64,000 nucleotides of DNA from Arbacia lixula (Eukaryota; Echinodermata; Echinoidea; Arbacioida; Arbaciidae). Where the stretch lies: positions 6,233,558 through 6,297,557 of the forward strand of contig OZ022585.1 in assembly GCA_963669155.1 (NCBI GenBank), in the 5' to 3' direction. The stretch's first letter is position 1. Every line of letters begins with the position of its first letter. A model generated the notes under the pieces. It did no database searches. It saw only the letters and a list, made by a program, of their open reading frames with translations, and was not told where the DNA came from. The translations under genes were made by a program, and so were the position numbers. This document shows, piece after piece, positions 1 through 9,280 of this stretch.

Positions 1-149
1 TTGCCTGCAATTGGGCTTGCCCGATTTGACGCTCTGTTGAACCATATTTGAGTAGCACAAGTAATAAACACGTGGTTCGTCCTCAGTTCATCCGACAAAA
101 CAGATCATTTTTAATTAGGAGTATGTAAATACTCAGTGTGCAACAGATG

Positions 150-1085
150 TTTTGCATGAGTTTCGTCACCGTCACCCCGGTGTTCGGTGTCCCGCTAGAA
201 AAACGGTGCTTCGTAATGTTCTGAAGTACCAACGAACAGGAACAAGTCATAATCTCAATGCAGGACATTCATGTTGCCGCAGAGCAGGAAGAAGTGAGCA
301 AAACATCAATTGCAAAATGCCAAAATTGGCCAATGCCAAAATAACCAAAGGATCTCATCTTGGAGGAACTGGTTGCAGATGACCTAGAGCACCTTTAATT
401 TACGGTATCACCCGCATCAGATGATGAAGCGAGGCGTGAACTCCTTGCACGGGACCCGGATAGAACCCCTTCCCTCTTCCTTGAAGAAACTCTCAATGGT
501 GATGAAGAATGTTTTCCCCTCAACAGCTCGCTTTAACATTCACAACATCCGCTTATACTCAACAAAAAGACAGAAGCCACTCAACTTTTCCTACGACAAG
601 AAGAATTACCGACAAAAAGTAACAGTTTGGTTAATCCTTGTCGGAAATGGAACGCTCAGTATTCCGTATTTCTTTCACTAGACTGTTAATGGACAACATT
701 ACCCAGGACATGATCAACAACCAGGTTGTTCCTACTTTGGAGCTGGTGCCTTGATTTGTGCGGCAACGAAACGGCGAGATAGTGCCCCAGCGCACAGGTA
801 AAAGACCGGCTCTATGGAAATAGAGTGATTGCACTGAAGTTGCATGGCCTCTGAGATCACCGAATCGAATTCCTCTCGACTTCCTCATGCGGGGTTTCTT
901 GAAATCACACATCTTCAGTAGCCCAACGGCCTTCCAACATCGAGGTGCATCGAAGAAGGATCGTGGAAGAGACGGACGTGGTATGCTTCTATTCGACGTG
1001 TTTCTCTAAGAATACCCTAACGTGGTCAACCGTGTGTCGTGTGGAACGGAGGCCAAGTACAGAGGAGTAAGAAATCATACTGCTG
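150..1085 (+). pseudogene. Dead mariner/IS630-type DDE transposase
   Basis: No single frame is open, but successive frames give recognisable transposase pieces in the right order. Near 190-300 there is a helix-turn-helix-like stretch (TVLRNVLKYQ, then RRAGRSEQNI), typical of the N-terminal DNA-binding part of these transposases. At about 640-680 comes GNGTLSIPYFFH, a stop codon, then TVNG. At about 690-735, in a shifted frame, comes ITQDMINNQVVPTL, matching the conserved block of the form GPYFF-TVNG-Y-x-x-ML-x-x-VVP-x-L. Near 835-900 comes a block of the form W-P-x-RSP-x-x-x-PLDF with a following F-LK-like segment, the usual C-terminal DDE block. Several stops and at least two frameshifts make it inactive. 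I saw no terminal inverted repeats. Assignment to the mariner-like/IS630 superfamily is from motif recognition; the exact family is not resolved. Confidence 0.6.
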
Positions 1086-1279
1086 TATCAATAAACAGTA
1101 CCAATTGAAAAGAAATGCACTTTTTCTTTATTATTTTTTTTTTACTCACTGGCGTAAAGAGTGTATTTTTGCGCAAGTGTGTATGAATGCGTGTGTTATT
1201 ATTGAGAGAGTTGAGTTGAGCGTTCATATGGGCAGCTCCTCACATCTGCTCCTCAGTTTTGCCATGATTAGCTGATTAT

Positions 1280-4200
1280 TTGGCGTGCCCGTTGTTTCAA
1301 AACTACACCAATGTGCTTGGCATGATCCCTGGACCACTCTGGACACTTTTAGTGATCTGTCTGTTTGTACTTCATATAATATGGACCTTATCTTTTTCTG
1401 CATGTCTTGTATATACTTGGATCAAGTGCAGCCATGTTGCAGTCTCTTCATGGACATCACCTTTTGATGATCACTCAAGCTTGAATCAAGACAGCTTTGT
1501 GTTCTATTGGAATAGCTACAAAAGGCAATGGAGTTAGTCAAGTGTTCAACCTTTGTGTTTCTTCTTGGCGTGTGCCTGCTGAATAGAAGTACATACTGTT
1601 GGTCTCAACAGGGAATGTCACTATACACTTTTACTAGTACAGTGTCTGTCAATTTGACACATTACCAGCCTTCAAAGCCTACAAGCAAGCTATGTGGAGG
1701 TTTTGTTCACTACTACCCTAATGCGAATGCTTGTTTTCGAACCTCAATTCTCTGTGATGGCGACATCAATCCTAATCCGGGGCCTTCAGGTGAACCACGC
1801 GGAGAGGATAGTAGGCCACCCGCAGACACTGGAAGATATGTTTCCTATACCTATTGCAGAAATGAACTATATGAGATTGATCTGAAAAGGTCATGTCATC
1901 GTTGGCTCCCCCCTACATTATGGAGAACGCTCACTTCCCTTGGGATCTCGTACAAGAAGAAAACCCGGCGTGGGAAAAAACGTACAGGAAGGGCAAATAT
2001 CGCCGATTATGTTCGCTCTCCTTCCCCAAAGCACAAACAAAGTGGTATTTTTGCCGAGTCTTCAACAACTTGCCATGATGTTGGTGTGACCTCACGTACA
2101 GTTTCACCAGTGTCGCCACCAGCACCTTGTAATTTCGGTCTATGGAATGCACGATCACTCAATAACAAAGTGGGAATGTTTTGTGATGTAATGATAGAGA
2201 GAAAACTTGATATCGTTGCTATCACAGAAACGTGGATGTATGGGAATCATCGAGACGACCAGACTACTGCAGAAATACAGAATACGTTACCCGACTTTCA
2301 GCTACTTAGTGTGCCAAGAAACAATAGGAGGGGAGGTGGACTTGGTGTTTGCCTTCGTAAGTCATTTAAAGTGGACATGAATACATCCAAAGCCTTCGAG
2401 TCTTTTGAATCCATGGATTTGACTGTTAACAGTTGTTCCCGATATTCATCTGTTCGACTTGTAGTGATCTATAGACCGCAACTGACAGCAGACAAATTGC
2501 CCACAGCTCCAAGATTTTTTAATGAGTTTTCATCACTCCTCGAAGAACTAGCTACTTATCCAGGTCACGTCATGGTGTGTGGAGATTTTAATATTCACGT
2601 AGACGATGTTGCAAACTCCAACACTGCACTTTTAAATGACATTATCACCTCATATAACTTTAATCAACATGTTAGATCACCAACTCATGGAGGAGGTCAT
2701 ACCTTGGATTTGATCTTGACACGTTCTTCAGATAATTTCATTTTGGATGGCAATATCGAAATCTCTGATATCTTGCCTTCAGATCATGCACTAGTTGAAT
2801 GTAAGTTGAATATTTCCAAACCACTGCCAAGCAAGATTGTCATAAAGACACGCAAGTTTCGTGAGATTGATATTGATGCCTTTTGTTTGGATATTAGGAG
2901 ATCTGCACTACATTTGGCTCCTTCTCCCGATTTAGTGACACTTGTAGAACAATATGAAAATATCCTACATGATCTCTTGGATAGGCATGCGCCTGAAATT
3001 ACCAGGACGATTACTGCCCGTCCCCATGCACCTTGGTACTGTGATTCGCTCCGCGAAGCGAAAAGGGATCTTAGGAGATGGGAGCGGCTTAGAAATTTCA
3101 AAAATCTTGAAGTGTACAAGAAACTCTTTAGTGATCAACGGACTAAATACAAGGCGTTGCTGAACAAAACAAGATGCGAATACCACAGAAACTCATTTGA
3201 GGATTGTAATACTCGACAGTTATTTCAAAAGTTTAATAAACTTTCCTCATCATCAAATGCGAAGGTTCTCCCATCCAAGAGCTCCGCCAGTGACATACAG
3301 TTGGCAAATCAGTTTGTGCAGTTCTTTTCTGAGAAAGTCAAATATGTAAGGAATGAGTTGTCAAGTCATGTAAACGCCTCATTGTCATCTGTATCAGAGC
3401 CCACTACCAGTACCACTTTAAATGCAACAGATACATGTAGACCTACCTTTCCAGAGTTTAATCCTATCACTGAAGTAGCAGTAAAGCGACTGGTGGTTAA
3501 CTCTCCATCTTCATCTTGTGATCAGGATCCGATACCCACATGGTTGGTGAAGAAATGTGTTGATGAGCTTGCTCCTGTCCTCACACAAATAGTTAATTTG
3601 TCTCTGATGAACGGCTATTTTCCTGACACCTTCAAACATGCACAAGTTGACCCTCTTATAAAAAAGTCAGGTTTGGATCCAGAGGTCTTAGCAAACTATA
3701 GACCGATAGCGAAGCTTAAATTTCTTGGGAAATTAGTTGAGCGAGTATGTGCTAACCAAATACATGCATATCTAGATCTGAACGGTTTATATGGTAGAAC
3801 ACAATCAGCTTATAGGAAAAGCCACAGTGTTGAGACAGCTATGGTCCGCATTTATAATGACTTACTCCTGGCAGCAGATAGGGGGGAGGAGACTGTGCTG
3901 GTGATGCTGGATTACTCCTCCGCATTTGACACTATTGACCATGACATTATGCTTAATCGATTTTCGTTAAAATATGGGATTACAAGTACTGCATTGAACT
4001 GGTTTCATTCATATTTCAGCAATCGCACTCAAAGTGTGTCTATCAAGGGCACTGCATCTGATCCATGTGTTTTAAGTGAGGGGGTTCCTCAGGGTTCAGT
4101 TATGGGACCATTATGTTTTTCTATGTACACGGCTCCATTGGAAAATGTAATAGAGAAGTGTGGAATCGGCAAAATGATATATGCTGATGATACCCAAATT

Positions 4201-5133
4201 TATGTCTCAATACCAAAATGTACTAGTCGTGCCACAGTAATAACTCAAATTGAATCTTGTTTGTGTGAAATACAGGAGTGGTCACTGCAAAACAGTTTAA
4301 AGTTAAATCTAGGAAAAACTGAAGTTGTGCATGTAAAACCTCGTGATAAATTACAACCATCGCTGTCAATAACAGTTTCTGATATTCCCGTTTTGTCAGT
4401 TTCCAAAGCACGTGACTTGGGTGTTATTGTCCAAGACGATTTGCGTTTGAATACTCACATTGAAAATATTTGTAAATCGGCGGCCAAGGGACTATATAGG
4501 ATTGGGAAGATCAGACATTTTTTGGATAAAGCGACCACAGAGAGGCTTGTTCACGCATTTATATTTAGTTACTTAGATTTCAATAATGGTCTGTTTCTGG
4601 GAATCTCTGAGACTCAACTAAATAAACTCCAACGTGTACAGAATTCAGCGGCAAGGCTTGTAACGCGAAAAAGGAAATTTGAACATATAACTCCAATCCT
4701 ACGTAGTCTCCACTGGCTCCCGATAAGGGCTCGTGTTCAATTTAAAATCCTCACTCTTGTATTCAAATGCTTATGTGGAAATGCTCCTGTCTATCTTACT
4801 GAACTCATCAAACCATACCAGCCTACTCGAAATCTTCGTTCTCAATCAAAAAATCTTCTTTCTGAAATTCGTGTTAAATCTAAGACATTCGGTGATAGAG
4901 CTTTTGCAAATACGGCACCCAAATTATGGAATAACCTCCCCCAAGGCATTAGATCATTGACAGACTTCGATCAATTCAAATCAAAACTAAAGACGTATCT
5001 GTTTGATAATTATTAGTTATTTTCAAATTGTCAAATTCTCACATAATCAATTTTTACTTTCACACGCATAGAGACTATTTGAATGGTATTATGCGTCTCT
5101 AAGAATTGAATATTATTATTATTATTATTATTG
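1280..5133 (+). mobile_element. Apparently full-length CR1/L2-type LINE
   Basis: The element is defined by one large ORF (1528-5016) and a short 3' untranslated region ending in an (ATT)n-type microsatellite at about 5111-5133. A 3' short tandem repeat instead of poly-A is usual for CR1/L2-group LINEs. The 5' boundary is not visible. A short frame from ATG 1322 to the stop at 1535-1537 overlaps the start of the main ORF by 10 bases and encodes a hydrophobic peptide; whether it is a real ORF1 remnant is unknown. No target-site duplication could be identified, which is common for this group. The intact ORF suggests recent insertion. Confidence 0.75.
1528..5016 (+). CDS. LINE endonuclease/reverse transcriptase polyprotein
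   Basis: This 1162-residue ORF2-type protein nicks target DNA and reverse-transcribes the element RNA. An in-frame TAG at 1513-1515 supports ATG 1528 as the start. Residues 1-25 are hydrophobic and signal-like. Residues 78-86 read GDINPNPGP, a 2A-like ribosome-skipping motif. Residues about 140-170 are basic. The apurinic-type endonuclease domain spans about 203-440: WNARS at 206-210, TETW at 233-236, GDFNIH at 352-357 and SDH at 418-420 are the expected catalytic positions. The reverse transcriptase spans about 670-960, with LDYSSAFD at 794-801, a GVPQGSVMGPL block, and the catalytic YADD at 885-888. The C-terminal region ends in the FKSKLKTYLF signature common in CR1/L2 proteins. No frameshift or stop was found, so the element may be recently active. 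Clade assignment within CR1/L2 is not resolved. Confidence 0.9.
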   Translation: MELVKCSTFVFLLGVCLLNRSTYCWSQQGMSLYTFTSTVSVNLTHYQPSKPTSKLCGGFVHYYPNANACFRTSILCDGDINPNPGPSGEPRGEDSRPPADTGRYVSYTYCRNELYEIDLKRSCHRWLPPTLWRTLTSLGISYKKKTRRGKKRTGRANIADYVRSPSPKHKQSGIFAESSTTCHDVGVTSRTVSPVSPPAPCNFGLWNARSLNNKVGMFCDVMIERKLDIVAITETWMYGNHRDDQTTAEIQNTLPDFQLLSVPRNNRRGGGLGVCLRKSFKVDMNTSKAFESFESMDLTVNSCSRYSSVRLVVIYRPQLTADKLPTAPRFFNEFSSLLEELATYPGHVMVCGDFNIHVDDVANSNTALLNDIITSYNFNQHVRSPTHGGGHTLDLILTRSSDNFILDGNIEISDILPSDHALVECKLNISKPLPSKIVIKTRKFREIDIDAFCLDIRRSALHLAPSPDLVTLVEQYENILHDLLDRHAPEITRTITARPHAPWYCDSLREAKRDLRRWERLRNFKNLEVYKKLFSDQRTKYKALLNKTRCEYHRNSFEDCNTRQLFQKFNKLSSSSNAKVLPSKSSASDIQLANQFVQFFSEKVKYVRNELSSHVNASLSSVSEPTTSTTLNATDTCRPTFPEFNPITEVAVKRLVVNSPSSSCDQDPIPTWLVKKCVDELAPVLTQIVNLSLMNGYFPDTFKHAQVDPLIKKSGLDPEVLANYRPIAKLKFLGKLVERVCANQIHAYLDLNGLYGRTQSAYRKSHSVETAMVRIYNDLLLAADRGEETVLVMLDYSSAFDTIDHDIMLNRFSLKYGITSTALNWFHSYFSNRTQSVSIKGTASDPCVLSEGVPQGSVMGPLCFSMYTAPLENVIEKCGIGKMIYADDTQIYVSIPKCTSRATVITQIESCLCEIQEWSLQNSLKLNLGKTEVVHVKPRDKLQPSLSITVSDIPVLSVSKARDLGVIVQDDLRLNTHIENICKSAAKGLYRIGKIRHFLDKATTERLVHAFIFSYLDFNNGLFLGISETQLNKLQRVQNSAARLVTRKRKFEHITPILRSLHWLPIRARVQFKILTLVFKCLCGNAPVYLTELIKPYQPTRNLRSQSKNLLSEIRVKSKTFGDRAFANTAPKLWNNLPQGIRSLTDFDQFKSKLKTYLFDNY

Positions 5134-6246
5134 TGCTTGAGTACATTGATTTGAAGAGCACTTGATGATGGTGATAATGAGGACGATGGTAATGATGGTG
5201 GTGAATGTATTACAGAAAAGAATGTCAAGGGAGTTAAAATTAAACATTCATCGATCTCGGTAAAAATACATTTTTAATCAGAAAAAGTGAAATTTTTACA
5301 CTGCATATGAAGAAATGTCTTATTTGTGAGTGTGGTTGTATGAGTGAGTTTATGCGGATGTACGTGTGTGTCAGTAACAAAAACGTCAAATGTGAGGAGC
5401 CTTGCTTGGATGGATAATAGCTTTCGATTCCGATTTTTTAATTAGCGGTAAAATAATCAAATTCTTTCAATAAAATTTGTAAGAAAACGACCAACGTATT
5501 TTGAATTTCATCATCACATACGGTATATATCTCTCTAGAAAATTAATATTTCTGGTTCGGTTCCTGAAGATAAAGTCAAGTTGCATTCACCTGACCCATT
5601 TGATTGCATACATGCATTTATTTGCATTATATACATATACGGTTGTTGTTGCTGGGCGCGACAACCAAGCAATGTGCGTTTCTGTATCAAATTTGCATAC
5701 AGATAACCAATAAAGGGACGGTGTAAAAAAAAGGTTCAGGCTTTACTGAAGACATTGCCACTTGAATGTGTGTTTGCCTGTATGTGCGTTTGTGTGCGGG
5801 CGTCTGTGTTCTCTTGTATAATACTAGATGAAAAGACCTACGAAACTTTTTTTTTTTTTTAATTTAAGAATCCTTTTTGTTTAGCATAGTGGCTAAATAT
5901 CTACGTATGCTAATGCTGAGTAAACGTGAAGCAGGATTGATACGATAATGATAAATATTGATATGATAATATTGATAATGATAATAATAAGGATATTGAT
6001 AATTAACTTCCACATACTAAGAATGCTGCTACTGCATATGATTGGTCGAGAGTTGATCACGTGATAAATCGTAGTTTTGCCCATCTGATCATCTAAGAAG
6101 AAAAGTTCGTTACACTCTAGGTGATAGTACTTTTTGGTTTCGCTGATCTCTTCACTCCTCACAGTCCTAACACGTGATCAATATTTTGAGTATGCGCGAA
6201 ATAAAACTGTTTTACACTCGGACTATCAATTGACTACTAACACATG
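5134..6246. other. Gene-free stretch with simple sequence
   Basis: No supportable gene. Contains a GAT/GGT-rich purine-biased stretch at about 5165-5210, a T-run near 5848-5860 and a GATAAT-rich tract at about 5940-6005. Short open frames here have no recognisable motifs. Confidence 0.5.
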
Positions 6247-6306
6247 CTAACGCGCGTCCTAATGCGCTTCCTAACGCGCGTCCTAATGCGCGTCCTAACG
6301 CGTGTT
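6247..6306 (+). repeat. 12-bp minisatellite, five units
   Basis: Five consecutive 12-base units alternate between CTAACGCGCGTC and CTAATGCGCTTC-like versions, with the last unit drifting to CTAACGCGTGTT. The units are CpG-rich and contain CGCG cores in an otherwise AT-rich area. Confidence 0.85.
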
Positions 6307-6434
6307 CCCCATGGCAGCGGCTCGGGGTTATGTAGAGAAGTAAACATTACTTTTTTACGCCAAATTTTCATTTTTGGTATGGATAGTTGGTTTCAGATGT
6401 GGAATATAAAGCAAATAATCAACTTTTGGTTTCA

Positions 6435-6556
6435 GGCAATGAGACGAACTATCACTTCCTCGGCGATCTGAATGTATAGGCTATGTGTCCTAAGCTGCGC
6501 TTCGGAAAGATAGCTTCATCCAGATAGCCTCGGAAGTGATAGTTTGTCCCATCACC
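6435..6556. repeat. Imperfect inverted repeat (small foldback)
   Basis: The segment at about 6437-6471 (containing AACTATCACTTCC) is repeated as its reverse complement at about 6516-6556 (GGAAGTGATAGTT). The arms are about 35 bp, with a 40-45 bp spacer. It may be a decayed MITE or a structured element; no target-site duplication was identified. Confidence 0.6.
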
Positions 6557-6876
6557 CTCACCAACTTGATTATTTGCTTATTATTACTCTACACTAAATT
6601 TATACAGCGCTTCACAAGAAGATTCTATCCGCGCTTAAAATCAAATGAAAAATTCTGAAATAACTATAACAAGTTATGTAATTATGCTCTCATAACTGAC
6701 ATGATATTTCTTCATATAGGATAAGTCGGATAGGGTGATGTGGTAGGCAGAGAGTACCTGTATTATTTTGCATGGGGAATATCACATGTTATCGCATTCT
6801 AGGCTAAGGGGAACTTCCCCTCTTTGCAATGAATGTACACCTGTTTGCACAAATGCATCGCTTGCAATTTATAGAG

Positions 6877-8163
6877 TTATACGACGGTACTGTGCATGGT
6901 TATTGAATCCTCTTTGCTGTAAGCATTGGTGTCGAAGAGGGCGGTGTTCCTCGCACTTGCCCCAGTGAAAACCCCCATGACCGCCAGCCGAAACTCCCGG
7001 TACTGCAGGCTGTAGATGAATGGGTTCGCGCAGGAGTTAAAGAACCCAAGGACGAGCATCACCTGATAGGGGTGGTACGACAGGGAAAGGACTTCAAGCG
7101 AGACGAGCAGGTAATAGAGCAAGACCGGAGCCCAGCAGACGACAAAAAGGATGATCACCACCAGCATCATCCGGATGACTTTCGTTTTGGCGCGGAGGTG
7201 GATATTCTCTGAGGATGGCTTCGGCGCAGTGAACCGCCGCGACTGCTTGTGGAGGAGGATGGCGATGAGGGTCTGGGTGACCACCATGATGGTGGTCGGC
7301 AGGAGCAGTCGTATGAAGACGGCGTAGATGCCGTAAAGCTTCTCCGTGGTGCGAGATGAATACTGGATGATGCAATAGCGGCTCACCGGGTGAACGGTAC
7401 GAACCAAGATGGAGACCGATGTCACCAGAGCGGAGATGACGCATACGCAAAACACCACCCAGAGGGTACGTTGACGGGTCAGGATGCGGTTGAAGTAGAT
7501 TGGATGCGCCACTGCAATATATCTCTCTACGGAGATGGTGGTCAGAATGTACGTAGACACCGTCACCCAATACCACATGTACAGGGGCTGGGCAACCAAA
7601 CGGCAATAGATCTGGCCGACCCAGTTGTTCGGCATGGTAATAGCCGCGGGAACCGGAACGAGGAACAAAGACGTCAAGAAGTCGGCCACGGCGAGGGCGC
7701 CGATTAGGGTATCCGTAGAGCGACTTTGGTTCCGTCTCTGGTAGAGCACGACGATGACGAGAAGGTTTCCGACGATACCGACGACGGCACAAACCAGCTG
7801 CAGTATGACCAACCAATTCCATGGGAGTTTATACCACGCCCAGACTTTAACCGAGGTCATCCAATCGATCTCTGTGTCACTCAGGTCCGTAGCAGTGGTG
7901 GTGACGTCAGTGAATATCATCTCTCCAGTTGCCACTTCGTGGTGTTCCTCTTCACTGGCACGGCCCACCTCTGTCGGTGGAGTAGAATCGCTGAAGTGGC
8001 CCGTGGAACATTCTTCTGTCCTACGCTGTACAGGTGCGTATGTCATGGCCATTGAAACCATGGTGACGGATTTTGGAGTTGTGCTCACTTCCGCACGTAT
8101 CGTTGTGAGGTGCGGAAGGATGAGAAGTAAACAAGTGACTGAGAGATACATGATGCTGAACAT
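6877..8163 (-). CDS. Class A (rhodopsin-like) GPCR, probable neuropeptide-type
   Basis: An intronless 428-residue seven-transmembrane receptor on the minus strand. Residues 1-24 form a cleavable-looking signal peptide. The extracellular N-terminus (25-114) is long and rich in Thr, Ser and Glu. TM1 (about 116-140) holds GNLLVIVV. TM2 has LAVADFL, with Asp161 in the sodium-site position. Cys187 and Cys264 fit the conserved extracellular disulfide. TM3 ends in SVERY (ERY in place of DRY, residues 213-215). TM6 has CWAP (343-346). TM7 has NPFIY (380-384), followed by helix 8. Intact class A receptors without introns are common in echinoderm and other invertebrate-deuterostome expansions. Overall style (ERYIAVAHP, CWAPVLLYY) suits peptide receptors; the ligand cannot be named. 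Base composition is clearly more GC-rich than the flanks. No partner gene is adjacent. Confidence 0.92.
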   Translation of the reverse strand: MFSIMYLSVTCLLLILPHLTTIRAEVSTTPKSVTMVSMAMTYAPVQRRTEECSTGHFSDSTPPTEVGRASEEEHHEVATGEMIFTDVTTTATDLSDTEIDWMTSVKVWAWYKLPWNWLVILQLVCAVVGIVGNLLVIVVLYQRRNQSRSTDTLIGALAVADFLTSLFLVPVPAAITMPNNWVGQIYCRLVAQPLYMWYWVTVSTYILTTISVERYIAVAHPIYFNRILTRQRTLWVVFCVCVISALVTSVSILVRTVHPVSRYCIIQYSSRTTEKLYGIYAVFIRLLLPTTIMVVTQTLIAILLHKQSRRFTAPKPSSENIHLRAKTKVIRMMLVVIILFVVCWAPVLLYYLLVSLEVLSLSYHPYQVMLVLGFFNSCANPFIYSLQYREFRLAVMGVFTGASARNTALFDTNAYSKEDSITMHSTVV

Positions 8164-8934
8164 GCTGAAAAAGAATGAGTATTCAAAACATCAAATTATG
8201 TTAAGCTGCATATGTAATGTTATCCGCAATCTCTAATCATTGCCTACAGTAACAATGCAACTGCGTTTTAATTGCGACATAGCGATATTTGAAATCCTGC
8301 GATTGATATATCTGGAAATTCATATTGCAAACATAATTTTTTTTATTGCTTCTTACTGGTTCTTTGTTCAATGTTTGTGCACGTTTAATATTACAAAGAT
8401 ATTACCAAAAGACATATATAACGTTTAAAATACCTCATGAGTAGTCAGAAGAGGCAATGATACTGTCTCGAAACAATTTGAAATTGACAATCCAAAAATG
8501 TTCAGATAAGCCTATGTTAGACTTACATAAGTGGGGCAGAGTTATATTTGTGTTAATTGTTCACTTACCCAATACGTTAATCATGTATTTTTCAACAGAT
8601 TTGATATTAAAGGAATTAGTGCAAATTTTCTCACACTGCAAAAGCGTGTCGAAACAAGAGCGATCATCAGCATGACCAGTGTCATATAACCTAAAAAGAT
8701 TTGCATTGTTTTGCTGGTTTGCGTATTATGTTTTGGGGATTCGATAGACACGTTATATCTCATGCGGAGAAGTGACAAAAAATCATCCCAATGGAAATCA
8801 AAATTCTATCTTGTTTTAAAGATGTTTAAATTCACTTTAACACAGGGAAAACGCACATTGTAGATCAGAAGGAAAATAATTAGAATAATTATTTGGAGAA
8901 CATCACAACCATTATTTATAGTATAAATAGCAGT
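8164..8934. other. Upstream flank of the GPCR gene; no gene seen
   Basis: AT-rich sequence upstream of the receptor. Contains only short open frames without recognisable domains. Any promoter or 5' untranslated exon of the receptor would lie here, but no diagnostic element was recognised. Confidence 0.45.
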
Positions 8935-9064
8935 AGCCCAGTAGAAGTATTGGTAGTCAATATATAAATATGAGAAGTAGTAGAAGTAGTTAATAATAAT
9001 AGTATTTGAAGTAGTAGTAGTAGAAGTAGTCGTAGTAGAAGAAGACGAAGAAGTAGTAGTAGTG

Positions 9065-9107
<43 letters not shown>

Positions 9108-9181
9108 CAGCAGTAGTAGTAGTGTAGTTGTAGCAGGGATAGTAGTAGTTGTAGTAGTAGTAGTAGTAGTAGTAGTAGTAA

Positions 9182-9222
<41 letters not shown>

Positions 9223-9280
9223 TCAGTGTAGTAGTTGTAGCAGGGATAGTAGTAGTAATACTTCTTTCGTGTTAATAGTA
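8935..9280. repeat. Long imperfect (TAG)n microsatellite
   Basis: A trinucleotide array reading TAG/GTA on the plus strand. It is purest at about 9058-9115 and 9140-9222, and interrupted by AAG, CAG and TTG variants. A longer unit, containing GTAGTTGTAGCAGGGATAG, occurs twice at about 9122-9145 and 9230-9252. All reading frames through the array contain stops or simple repeats. Confidence 0.95.

Noticed and set aside
1280-1537. A distinct ORF1 of the LINE
   Set aside because: The longest frame starts with TTG, the first ATG (1322) gives only 71 mostly hydrophobic residues, and no zinc-knuckle or coiled-coil typical of ORF1 is visible. It is mentioned only within the element entry.
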